Made by a program: the position numbers and the translations under genes. Below, one piece after another: positions 1 to 7,820 of a stretch of 64,000 bases of DNA (within the stretch, counting starts at the first letter, position 1; each line of letters begins with the position of its first letter). Source of the stretch: Halopenitus persicus (GTDB taxonomy: Archaea; Halobacteriota; Halobacteria; Halobacteriales; Haloferacaceae); contig NZ_FNPC01000002.1 in assembly GCF_900107205.1 (NCBI RefSeq), positions 186,001-250,000 of the forward strand, given 5' to 3'. The notes under the pieces were generated by a model. It did no database searches, was not told where the DNA came from, and saw only the letters and a list, made by a program, of their open reading frames with translations.

Positions 1-60
1 CCGCCTTAACCCTTGTGAAGGGCTGCCATCGCACGCAGGCGTCGGGATCTCCGGAGGCCG

Positions 61-795
61 TTACGGGGACCTCGCTCCGCCGTGAGGCGTGTTCGTGGCC
101 CCCAGCTTCAGCCGCCGGAAGCTCGTCGTCGGTCCGGCCGTCACCCGCTTCGCGATCGAGGTCATCGCCCGTGCCGCCTCGCCGTCGGGGCGGCCGGTCG
201 TGACCGGTCGCTCCTCGATGACCGACCGGCTCATCGCGGGAGTCTCCGGGATCGGATCCGCCGGCGCACCCAACACGTCGGCCACGCGGTCGGTCCGCAG
301 CGATCCGGTCGGCGACCCGGTCGTTCGGTTGAGCGCGATCGCCGCAAGACCCGTCCGAAGCTCCCGCGCGAGCTCGCGCGTTCGGATGGCATCGGGGATG
401 GCGAACGAGCGCGGCGAGGCGACGAGCAGACACCGGTCGGCGGCCGCCAACGGGACGCCGACGTCGGCTCGACGCCCCGCCGGACAGTCGACCACGACGA
501 CCCCGTGGTCACGCTCGACCGCTCGGAGCGCGGCGGCCAGACGGGTCAGATCGCTCGCCCGCGACCCCGCGAGCGTTCGACCGCACGGCAGGACGGTGAC
601 GGGTCCCGAACGGAGACACGCACGCGGGTCGGCATCGCCCGCGAGCACGTCGTGGAGATCGGCACCGTCCCCGTTCGGCAGGTCGGCCATCCCCAGGTCG
701 GCATCCACGACGACCCCGTCGCAGGCCGCCGCGAGGTTGTACGCGACCGTCGTCTTGCCGACGCCGCCCTTCCCGCCGACCACCGCAACGATCAC
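61..795 (-). CDS. MinD/ParA-like P-loop ATPase
   Basis: 244 aa. The N-terminus has a deviant Walker A (residues 7-15, KGGKGGVGKTT-type with the signature lysine) followed by 'VVVDADLGMADL'. A Walker B-like 'VVVVDCPAG' lies near residue 100. These mark the MinD/ParA/SIMIBI family, whose members dimerise on ATP and position proteins or DNA. The start codon overlaps the stop of the upstream coiled-coil gene (ATGA), so it is the last gene of a four-gene operon. Its cargo is unknown. A membrane-targeting C-terminal helix is not obvious, although the tail is basic (SFRRLKLG). Family assignment is firm; any role in division or segregation is inference. Confidence 0.85.
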   Translation of the reverse strand: MIVAVVGGKGGVGKTTVAYNLAAACDGVVVDADLGMADLPNGDGADLHDVLAGDADPRACLRSGPVTVLPCGRTLAGSRASDLTRLAAALRAVERDHGVVVVDCPAGRRADVGVPLAAADRCLLVASPRSFAIPDAIRTRELARELRTGLAAIALNRTTGSPTGSLRTDRVADVLGAPADPIPETPAMSRSVIEERPVTTGRPDGEAARAMTSIAKRVTAGPTTSFRRLKLGATNTPHGGARSP

Positions 796-1715
796 GCGAT
801 CCTCCGGAGGGACTCGATCGGAACCTCGAGACGGTCGTGACGTTCGATCACCTCGTCGATCCGGTCACGGAGCCGTCCGAGATCGTCAACGTCCGCCGCG
901 ATCCGGTCGACGTCGGATTCCAATGACGCGAGGTCGCCGGCCTCGGCCACGACCGTCGCCGCGGTCTCGAGGTCGGCCTCCGTGAGCCGGCGGAGCCGGT
1001 CGAGATCCTCGTCCATCGCGTCGATCCGGCTTTCGATGCGTGCCATCGCTTCCTCGTCGATCGGTTGCCGCTGGTCGTTCGATCGCTTCCCGTCGATCGG
1101 TTGCCGCTGGTCGTTCGATCGCTTCCCGTCGATCGGTGCCACGGCATCCGCCTCGTCCTCGGTCGACGTTTCCCGGCTCGCGTCGGCGTCGCTCGGCCCC
1201 GGTGCTGTCGCCCCCCTTTCTCGTCGTTCGGTTACTGGCTGGCCTGCGTTCGCCGTTTCGGGTCCGTTCGTCGGCGATCCCCTTTCGCCACCGTCGCCGC
1301 CGTTGCCGTTGATCGGCACGCTTTCCCGCGGCGGACGGTGATCGCCGAGGGTTCGGATCGCGTTCGAAACCGCGTTTTCGACGCCGGCATCGTCCGGTTC
1401 GGTTCTCCCGGCAGCCGTGTCGTCGTCGCCGTCACCGACTTCCTCGACCGACTCGATCGTCATCGGACGGCGGTCGGCGGCCGTGAGCGACGCACAGACG
1501 TAGCCGACCCCGACCGTCGAGTTTCCGTCCACCCGGCAGGTGTACCCGTCCCGGTCCCACCCGGGCTCGGGCACACCTCGGCGGCGCGGCGGCAACACCG
1601 GGCCCTCGAGCTCGTTCCGGAGTCGTACGCGTCTGTCAACGGGCGCGTCGTTACACAGCAGACACGTCACGACGGCCAGCCCGCCGCGCCGTTCGACGTT
1701 CCAGGTGAGGTCCAT
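792..1715 (-). CDS. Haloarchaeal protein with Cys-bearing N-domain and C-terminal coiled coil
   Basis: 307 aa from the ATG at 1715; an upstream in-frame ATG at 1739 is possible. A weak TTTAGA box at 1739-1745 sits about 27 nt before 1715 and favours the shorter form. The first ~90 residues look like a compact beta-rich domain with four cysteines (VTCLLC, YTC, YVC). A disordered acidic linker follows and contains a 12-residue duplication (IDGKRSNDQRQP twice). The last ~100 residues are heptad-like (ARIESRIDAMDEDLDRLRRL...). No known function recognised. Operon position directly before the MinD-like ATPase suggests a partner or cargo for it. Confidence 0.7.
   Translation of the reverse strand: MDLTWNVERRGGLAVVTCLLCNDAPVDRRVRLRNELEGPVLPPRRRGVPEPGWDRDGYTCRVDGNSTVGVGYVCASLTAADRRPMTIESVEEVGDGDDDTAAGRTEPDDAGVENAVSNAIRTLGDHRPPRESVPINGNGGDGGERGSPTNGPETANAGQPVTERRERGATAPGPSDADASRETSTEDEADAVAPIDGKRSNDQRQPIDGKRSNDQRQPIDEEAMARIESRIDAMDEDLDRLRRLTEADLETAATVVAEAGDLASLESDVDRIAADVDDLGRLRDRIDEVIERHDRLEVPIESLRRIA
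1056..1136. repeat. 36-bp in-frame tandem duplication
   Basis: Two perfect 36-bp copies (1056-1091, 1092-1127) plus 9 bp of a third. They lie within the linker of the coiled-coil gene and encode a repeated 12-residue block. Confidence 0.9.
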
Positions 1716-1772
1716 ACGCCGGCTGCCGCGCGTTCCCATCTAAAGGTACGGACGGTGCGTTCCGATCGACCC

Positions 1773-1858
1773 CGTGACGCCGTCGTGGCCCGGAAACGAC
1801 GCCTCGACCCCGTGACGCCGTCGTGGCCCGGAAACGACGCCTCGACCCCGTGACGCCG
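1773..1858. repeat. 38-bp tandem repeat in spacer
   Basis: Two identical 38-bp copies (1773-1810, 1811-1848) and a 10-bp partial third copy. They fill most of the 147-bp gap between the stop of the gene at 1863-2891 and the start of the next operon gene. Confidence 0.9.
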
Positions 1859-1862
1859 ACCG

Positions 1863-2891
1863 TCACGTTCGGACGATCGGGAAGCCGCGTCTTCTGCCGG
1901 CCGTCGCCGTGAGCGTCTCCGGATCGAGACCTCCCTCGTCGCTGGCGCCCGACCCGTTTCCATCCGTTCCCGCAACCGACCCGTCCGCCTTCTCGGTCGA
2001 GCCATCCATCCCCTCGACCAGTACGACCGGCGCCCGCCGGCCGGCGATCGCGATCGCGACGAGCTCGGCGACCACGGACGATCCACGCACCTCCGTCGGC
2101 CACGACCCCGGCTGTACCGTGACCGGCAGCCGCTCGAGTGCCGACCGGAAGGTCGGATGAACCGCCTCGACGAGTTCACGGCGTGCGCTCCGCTCCAGGT
2201 TCGCCACCTCGTCCGCCAGTTCCAATCGTCGTTCACGCCGATCCCTCGCTCGCCGTGCCTCCCGCCGTGCACGATCGAGGTCCTGCGTCGCAGCGATGCG
2301 GCTGGTCTCGGCCTCCGAGAGTTCCGCCAACGTCCCCTCGAGCTCCTCGCGAACGTCACCCCGGTCCTCGCCGAGCTCGCGACGAGCGGTCAGTTCGCCG
2401 CGGATCGTCGCCGCCCGCTCGCGCAGCCGGTCGATCTCCGCGCCGGTCTCCGCGACGCGACGTCTCGCCTCGGCGACGTCGACCGTGGGCGGATCGATCC
2501 CGTGGAGTCGTCGGCGCCGCCGGGCGAGCCGGGCGTCGACCGACGCGGTATGTCCGCGCTCACGGGCCGCGATCGCCAGCAGCTCGTGGAGCGAGCGGCC
2601 CGACGGAACGCGGTCGAGGGCCGTCGGCGTCGTCGGCCGGACGCACCGAACCGTGACCGGCGTCGTCCCGGCTGACGACCGCCGACCCGCGTCGACCGCC
2701 GCATCGTCGGTCACCGAGCAGTCGTCGACCGTCGCCGGGGGACGGATACGGTCCAGTAACCGGTCCGCCAGCGGAGCGGTCGTGTCGTCGGTCGCTCTCA
2801 CCACGTCGCGGAGGTCGATCACCGTCCCGGATCGAACGACGTCACCGATCCGGACGCGGACCGATCGCGGCGAGCGGACGCGACCGTTCAT
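1863..2891 (-). CDS. Coiled-coil protein in the MinD-like operon
   Basis: 342 aa. The N-terminal ~110 residues form a globular part. Residues ~130-225 are a charged coiled coil (repeated ETGAEIDRLRERAATIRGE-type heptads). A C-terminal domain follows (PTFRSALERLPVTVQPGSW, then VVAELVAIAIAGRRAPVVL) with an acidic Gly/Ser tail. The start codon overlaps the stop of the preceding small gene by 4 nt (ATGA), so translation is coupled. No recognised function. Genes resembling this set appear to be conserved as a block in haloarchaea (from memory), which argues against a chance ORF. Confidence 0.7.
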   Translation of the reverse strand: MNGRVRSPRSVRVRIGDVVRSGTVIDLRDVVRATDDTTAPLADRLLDRIRPPATVDDCSVTDDAAVDAGRRSSAGTTPVTVRCVRPTTPTALDRVPSGRSLHELLAIAARERGHTASVDARLARRRRRLHGIDPPTVDVAEARRRVAETGAEIDRLRERAATIRGELTARRELGEDRGDVREELEGTLAELSEAETSRIAATQDLDRARREARRARDRRERRLELADEVANLERSARRELVEAVHPTFRSALERLPVTVQPGSWPTEVRGSSVVAELVAIAIAGRRAPVVLVEGMDGSTEKADGSVAGTDGNGSGASDEGGLDPETLTATAGRRRGFPIVRT

Positions 2892-3214
2892 AGGGATCGA
2901 TCCCGAAGCGTCTCCGGATCCGGGTGGCGAGTCCCGGCCGCGAACTTCGCGTACGGCGTCGCGGGCGACTCCCGCGTCGCGTATGCGGATGCCGCCTCAC
3001 GAACGTCCGCCTCGACCGCCTCGAACTCGTTGAACGGCGACGTTCGCTCGACCTGCACGTCGCCCTCGTGCGCTGCCCGCAGCCGCAACGCCAGGAACGC
3101 CCCGTACGCGGTCTCCTCGAACACTGCGGCCCGCCCGAATCGCCGGACGACGACCTCCTCGTGGGAACGACAAACGTTTCGAAGCGCCGTCCGCGCCCCC
3201 TGCGAATACACCAT
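2888..3214 (-). CDS. Small conserved haloarchaeal protein, first gene of the MinD-like operon
   Basis: 108 aa from the ATG at 3214; another ATG lies four codons upstream at 3226. An AT-rich TATA element centred near 3241 is about 27 nt from 3214, so a leaderless transcript starting there is the best choice. The protein is mixed alpha/beta with motifs such as 'FGRAAVFEETAYGAFLALRLRAAHEG' (shown here only to note its length is continuous and hydrophobic-patterned) and a C-terminal 'PYAKFAAGTRHPD'. No family function recognised. It heads the four-gene operon ending in the MinD-like ATPase. Confidence 0.7.
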   Translation of the reverse strand: MVYSQGARTALRNVCRSHEEVVVRRFGRAAVFEETAYGAFLALRLRAAHEGDVQVERTSPFNEFEAVEADVREAASAYATRESPATPYAKFAAGTRHPDPETLRDRSL

Positions 3215-3226
3215 CACCAACAGCAT

Positions 3227-3275
3227 AAAATCACTATATATTATATTAAATTAAGAGTATTGATATAGTAATATT
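3227..3275 (-). promoter_or_regulatory. AT-rich promoter of the MinD-like operon
   Basis: About 50 bp of almost pure A/T stands out in the GC-rich genome. Read on the minus strand it holds a TATA box (AATATAATATATAG-like, 3235-3248) spaced 27 nt from the ATG at 3214. Confidence 0.65.
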
Positions 3276-3310
3276 TGCGGGATCGGACGTCGCCATCGCC
3301 GTCGGGCGGA

Positions 3311-3664
3311 TCAGAGTCGCTCGATCTCGAACGATGGCGACCTCGCGTCGGCCTCGCCGTCATCCGTTTCGAGAACCGCTGCATCCCCGTTTTCGTCGGA
3401 CGCCTCGCTCGGGTCCGCTTCGTCGCGTTCGGCGAGTTCCCGCACCCGTTCCCGCGCCGCCGCGGTCGACGGAGCGACGACGACGGTCCCGTCGACCGGC
3501 CCCGGTCCCCGTGCTCGGTAGACGGCGTCGGTCCCCTCGAACTCGGTGGCGTACGTCCGCAGAACGGCGACGGTTCGTCGTTCGGTCTCCGCGAGGCTCG
3601 CCTCGCCGTCCTCGAACCGCCGCAGCGCGTCCTCGACGTTCCTGATCGCTGATATGCGGTCCAT
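3311..3664 (-). CDS. Small acidic protein downstream of MCM
   Basis: 117 aa; its ATG directly follows the MCM stop codon (TAG then ATG, no gap), so the two are co-transcribed. The N-terminal half is helical and looks structured (RNVEDALRRFEDGEASLAE, then a VLRTYATEF segment). The middle reads 'DGTVVVAPSTAAARERVREL', and the C-terminal ~40 residues are acidic and probably disordered. No function recognised. Its tight linkage to the replicative helicase suggests a replication-related or co-regulated role, which is inference. Confidence 0.7.
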   Translation of the reverse strand: MDRISAIRNVEDALRRFEDGEASLAETERRTVAVLRTYATEFEGTDAVYRARGPGPVDGTVVVAPSTAAARERVRELAERDEADPSEASDENGDAAVLETDDGEADARSPSFEIERL

Positions 3665-6600
3665 CTACGTCGTTCGGAGGTGGTTCTGCGTCGGCTCGTA
3701 GACCTCCCCCTTCCGTCGCAGCTTCTCGATCTCGTCCTCCGCCTTCGAGGGGTCCATCCCGACCTCGTCGGCGCGGTCGATCACCTCCTCGACGGGCGCT
3801 CCCTCCTCGTAGTCCTCCTCGATGTCCGCGATCAGCGTCTTCAGGTTCTTGATCCGGTCGCGCTGGCTCTTGGAGGTCCCCGTCTCGACGACGTCCGCGT
3901 CGAACTGTCCGGTCTCGGGGTCGACGCCGATGTCCTTCAGACACGACTCGACGATGTCGGTCGCCCTGTCGGCGTCCTTTCGGTCCACCGTATCCGAGAG
4001 CCGCACGCGCGCGCTCGCCTCCGCGAGCCGGACGAGCGCCTCCAGCTTCCGCGCCGTCACCGGCACCGGGGCGTCCTCGTCGGCCCCCTTCGAGCGGAGA
4101 TCGACGTAGAACTCCTCGATGACCGCCTTCGCGTCCTCGGTCATCGTCGGGTAACAGTTCCGCTTGGCGTAGGCGATGTACTTCCGGAGGAGGTCGGCGT
4201 CGATCGCCGGCGCCACCTCCTCGGTGACGTCGTCGACCTCCGCCTGCGTGAACTCCGAGGTCGTCAGTTCCTCGCGCTGGGTGTTCAACTCGCCGGCGTA
4301 GTTCGTCTTCAGGATGTGTCGGGCTAGCCGGCTGTCGTGTTCGGGATCGGGCTGGTCGGTGACCGTGAAGATGAGGTCGAACCGCGAGATGAGTGCGGGC
4401 TCCAAGTCGATCTGCTCGCCGATCGGCTCGTACTGGTCGAACCGGCCGTATTTCGGGTTGGCCGCCCCGAGCAGCGAACACCGTGCCTTCAGCGTCGCGT
4501 TGATCCCCGCCTTCGAGATCGATATCTTCTGCTGTTCGAGCCCCTCGTGCATGGCCGAGCGATCCTCCGAGTTGTGAACCACCATCCCGTTGGCGAGGAA
4601 GTTATGTGTCCCCTCGACGGTCAGGTCGTACACCTTCGGTCGACGACGCTCCTCGATCTCGGTCAGTACCGACCGGATCTCGCGTCGACGCGTTTCGATC
4701 CGGTCGGCGGCACTTTCCCGGACTTCGTCGAACCGATCGGTCGTAACGGCACCCGAGAACCAGCGTGAAACCGTCGACGAGGCGACGCCGATATCCCTCG
4801 CGATCGACGCCATCGAAACGCCGAACGCTTCCAGTTCGCTTCGGAGTTCGGCCCAGGTTCCCGCGTCGAATGGCCGTTGACACAGTTCACGCGCGCGATC
4901 TTCGGCCGTCGATACCTCCTCGCCGATCAGACCCGCAAGCTCCTGCTGGAGCACCTCGATCCGGTCGTCATCGCCGTGCTCGGTGACGGTCGTGACGTCC
5001 GTGACTCGCCGCCATTTGACGTCCCCGTTGACGAGGGATCGCAGCTCGTCGAGGTCGGTTTCGGCCACTTCCTCGACTATCGTCGCCAATCGTGTCGCGA
5101 TATCGAGTCGGAGGGGTTCATCGTCGCCCCAGTTCGTCGACACTCGCTGCTGTGGGTACTTGATCCCCTCGGCGAGCTCCCGTTGTGACACGTGGTATCG
5201 ATCCTTTATGCCCGTGAGCGCGCTCCAGGATGCGTCCGACTCCAGACCGTCGAGATCACGTTCGGCCGTTCGTCGTCGCCGTTCGAACCGGTCGAGGATC
5301 CGGCGTGCTCGATGGATCGAGACGTTCGCGTCGCCGTTCTCGAAGTTGCAGTAGGTCGTTCCGTTGATCCCACACTCGGATTGGTACAACCGAAGCGACT
5401 CGCGAAGCCGCCGGAGCTGGTCACCACAGTTCGGGATGACGTCGAGGATGGTTCGATCGCCGGACGCAGCTCGGCGGACCGTCGTCAGTGCATCGTCCTT
5501 TCTCGTCGCCGTAAACCCGATATGCCGACCAAACGACTCGAGCGAGTCGGCGTCCGTTATCGTGAGGTAATATACGGTTACCCGTCCGTCTTCCTTCGGT
5601 TTGGTCTGGATCTGTGCCGACACGCCGAACTCCAGGAGGAGGCTTTTCACGCCGACGAGCAGTTCGTAACTGGCCGACGCGATCCGAACGTTGCCGGCGT
5701 TCGTGTCGACGTGTCCCTCGCTGTCGGCCATCGCCCGAACGAATGCGGCCTTCGCGGCACGGTCCCCGGCCGAGACGTCCTCCGGGAACGACTTCCCGTC
5801 GTACGTCTCCAGACACATCCCAGCATCGAGAACCGCGTCAGCGGCCGATTTCCCGTGCACGTAGACCGTCTCCTGTGGGTCACGATCCGGCCCGCGTTCG
5901 CGGCGGTCGCTCGGATGTCGCACCGGCTCCGCGTCGAAGACCTCGCGACACGCCGCCTCGAAGTCATCGAGGAGTTCCGCGTCGGTGTTCGTGAACCGGA
6001 TGCCGTACCGACCCTGGCTTCGATCGTAGAACACGTTTCCGTCGCCGGAGAGATAGCCGAGAACGGCCGCGAACGCCGGGCTCATTCCATCGGCATTCGC
6101 CGGCGGATCGGCGGACGTTGAACACACGGCCGTGCCGCCGTCGGAGACGGCGGTCGGAAGCTCACGTGGCACGTAGACCCAATCGCCCTCCGCGAGTTCC
6201 GCTGCCGATCGTTCGATCCGCTCGCCATCCTCGAAGACGAAGAACGGATGGTCGTGAGTCGCGGTCACCGATTCGCCGCTTTCGAGCGTGACGCGGGTCC
6301 GCTCGTCGGGCGCCTCGTACTCGTGAACGGCCGTGATCGGTCGCCTGACCAGATCTCCGTCGTCCGTCATCGTCCACGCGGTCGCGTCCACGTCGCGGAT
6401 CGTTCGTCCGTTCGGCAACTCCTCGATCGCCCCGTCATCGGCGACTTCCCGAGCGAACTCCCGGACTCTGGTGGTTCGTCCATCGCCGAGGTGGATCAGC
6501 GCGTCACCCGTGACACACCGCATCTTGTCGAGCTCGTCGATCGCCGCGATCCCCTGATCGGCGAGGACGAGCGCACCCGCCTCGAGCGACCACTGCTGGC

Positions 6601-7714
6601 CCTCGCCGAAGTCGTCGCGAACAGCCGCAGCGGTTAACCCTGCAGCGGATGATCCTTTCCCGGATGTATACACTGATCTTGGAGCGATATTCTCTACATA
6701 ACTGATCATTTGGCTCTTTCCCGTACCCGGGTCCCCGATGAGAAGCATATGCAGATCGCCGCGGATCCGAGAGCCGTCGGGGAGGTGTTTGGTGACGCCG
6801 GAGAACAGCTGGAGAACCATCGAGAGCTTCTCCTCCTCGTAGCCGTAGATCGCGGGGGCGATGGAGTCGGTCATCCGGTCGTAGACGTCGGGGTCGTTCG
6901 AGAGCTCGATGATCTCCTCGACGTCCTCGCTCGTGATGTCCATGTCCTCGAACTGCTCGTCCTCGACCGTGATGGAGACGCCGTCCATGTACAGATCGAA
7001 GATCGCGGACTTCTCGTTGCCCTGTTCGACCTGCTCGATGTGGAGGACGCCGACCGCGGTGACGTGGTCACCCGGGGTCACCTTGCCGGTGATGTCGTCG
7101 ACGACGTTGACGTCGATCGCCTGGGGCGTCTCGCCGCCGCGGAGCCCCTCGGGCGACTCCTGGATCCGGAGCTTCTGGGAGTCGACGAACTCCGACTGGT
7201 CGAAGTTGACCCGGAACGGGCCCTGCCGCTCACAGCCCTGGCACTCGTGGGGCTCCTGGAAGCCGCCGTCGCTTTGGGGGATGTAGGTCATCGTGCCGCA
7301 GCGCTGACACTCGAAGGCGGCGTCGGTGATCTTCGGGCGGACGTCGGTGGCCTTCCGGACGATCCCTCGCACGGAGACGAGCGTCCCGATGTGGTCGTCG
7401 TGGACGCGGATGCCCCGGATGTCGATGCTGTCGGGAAGGTTCTCGATCCGAACGTGCGCGCGGCCGAGGCTGACGTCGGCGGGAAGGTCGTACAGCCGCA
7501 GCGCCTCCTCGGCGTACTCGCGGAGCTGTTCGGGCTGGCTGCGGAAGTCCTCCGCGAGGTCGCGGTCGAACTGGTAGAGGTCGTCGTAATCGATGTAGAG
7601 GGACCGCTGCTCGTTGGGGTACCGCTGTGCCAACTCGCCGACGGCCTCGCGGTAGTAGTTCCGGTAGAACTGGATGAACCGCTCGGTGAGATCCTGGTTG
7701 CCGGCCTGAGCCAT
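3665..7714 (-). CDS. mcm: Replicative DNA helicase MCM with an intein
   Basis: 1349-aa precursor; removing a 649-aa intein leaves a 700-aa MCM, normal for haloarchaea. The N-terminal domain carries a four-cysteine zinc site (C136, C139, C158, C161). The AAA+ core has Walker A GDPGTGKS (327-334) and Walker B/DELDKMR (393-399), and the intein interrupts it immediately after DELDKMR. The arginine finger region (LISRFDLIF) and C-terminal winged-helix part (RKGEVYEPTQNHLRTT) follow the intein. MCM forms the hexameric ring that unwinds the replication fork. The gene lies ~106 nt after tatC and is followed with no gap by a small acidic gene. No strong TATA box is visible in front of it. Confidence 0.97.
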   Translation of the reverse strand: MAQAGNQDLTERFIQFYRNYYREAVGELAQRYPNEQRSLYIDYDDLYQFDRDLAEDFRSQPEQLREYAEEALRLYDLPADVSLGRAHVRIENLPDSIDIRGIRVHDDHIGTLVSVRGIVRKATDVRPKITDAAFECQRCGTMTYIPQSDGGFQEPHECQGCERQGPFRVNFDQSEFVDSQKLRIQESPEGLRGGETPQAIDVNVVDDITGKVTPGDHVTAVGVLHIEQVEQGNEKSAIFDLYMDGVSITVEDEQFEDMDITSEDVEEIIELSNDPDVYDRMTDSIAPAIYGYEEEKLSMVLQLFSGVTKHLPDGSRIRGDLHMLLIGDPGTGKSQMISYVENIAPRSVYTSGKGSSAAGLTAAAVRDDFGEGQQWSLEAGALVLADQGIAAIDELDKMRCVTGDALIHLGDGRTTRVREFAREVADDGAIEELPNGRTIRDVDATAWTMTDDGDLVRRPITAVHEYEAPDERTRVTLESGESVTATHDHPFFVFEDGERIERSAAELAEGDWVYVPRELPTAVSDGGTAVCSTSADPPANADGMSPAFAAVLGYLSGDGNVFYDRSQGRYGIRFTNTDAELLDDFEAACREVFDAEPVRHPSDRRERGPDRDPQETVYVHGKSAADAVLDAGMCLETYDGKSFPEDVSAGDRAAKAAFVRAMADSEGHVDTNAGNVRIASASYELLVGVKSLLLEFGVSAQIQTKPKEDGRVTVYYLTITDADSLESFGRHIGFTATRKDDALTTVRRAASGDRTILDVIPNCGDQLRRLRESLRLYQSECGINGTTYCNFENGDANVSIHRARRILDRFERRRRTAERDLDGLESDASWSALTGIKDRYHVSQRELAEGIKYPQQRVSTNWGDDEPLRLDIATRLATIVEEVAETDLDELRSLVNGDVKWRRVTDVTTVTEHGDDDRIEVLQQELAGLIGEEVSTAEDRARELCQRPFDAGTWAELRSELEAFGVSMASIARDIGVASSTVSRWFSGAVTTDRFDEVRESAADRIETRRREIRSVLTEIEERRRPKVYDLTVEGTHNFLANGMVVHNSEDRSAMHEGLEQQKISISKAGINATLKARCSLLGAANPKYGRFDQYEPIGEQIDLEPALISRFDLIFTVTDQPDPEHDSRLARHILKTNYAGELNTQREELTTSEFTQAEVDDVTEEVAPAIDADLLRKYIAYAKRNCYPTMTEDAKAVIEEFYVDLRSKGADEDAPVPVTARKLEALVRLAEASARVRLSDTVDRKDADRATDIVESCLKDIGVDPETGQFDADVVETGTSKSQRDRIKNLKTLIADIEEDYEEGAPVEEVIDRADEVGMDPSKAEDEIEKLRRKGEVYEPTQNHLRTT
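4571..6517 (-). mobile_element. MCM intein with LAGLIDADG homing endonuclease
   Basis: Protein-splicing element of 649 residues (400-1048 of the precursor). It begins with Cys400 (CVTGDALIH, block A) and ends with His-Asn (VVHN, block G) before Ser1049 of the extein; block B has THDH at 486-489. Two dodecapeptide motifs are visible: LGYLSGDG (552-559) and VRAMADSEGHV (659-669). All splicing residues are present, so splicing should be active; the endonuclease also looks intact. The region after the endonuclease contains a helix-turn-helix-like segment (SIARDIGVASSTVSRW) not needed for splicing. Confidence 0.95.
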
Positions 7715-7770
7715 TACGACGCGCCTTGGTCGCCATCACTGAAGAACCCTCCCCTCTCATCGGTCGCGCC

Positions 7771-7804
7771 GCGATTCCGGTTCCGCCGCGATTCCGGTTC
7801 CGGC
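7771..7804. repeat. 17-bp tandem duplication between tatC and mcm
   Basis: Two 17-bp copies (7771-7787, 7788-7804) in the ~106-bp spacer, differing only at the last bases. Confidence 0.85.
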
Positions 7805-7820
7805 CCCACTCCCACCGCGG

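Noticed and set aside
1-60. CCTTGTGAAGG at the left edge looks like a tRNA-His anticodon arm
   Set aside because: No matching T arm or acceptor stem follows within 60 nt; treated as chance.
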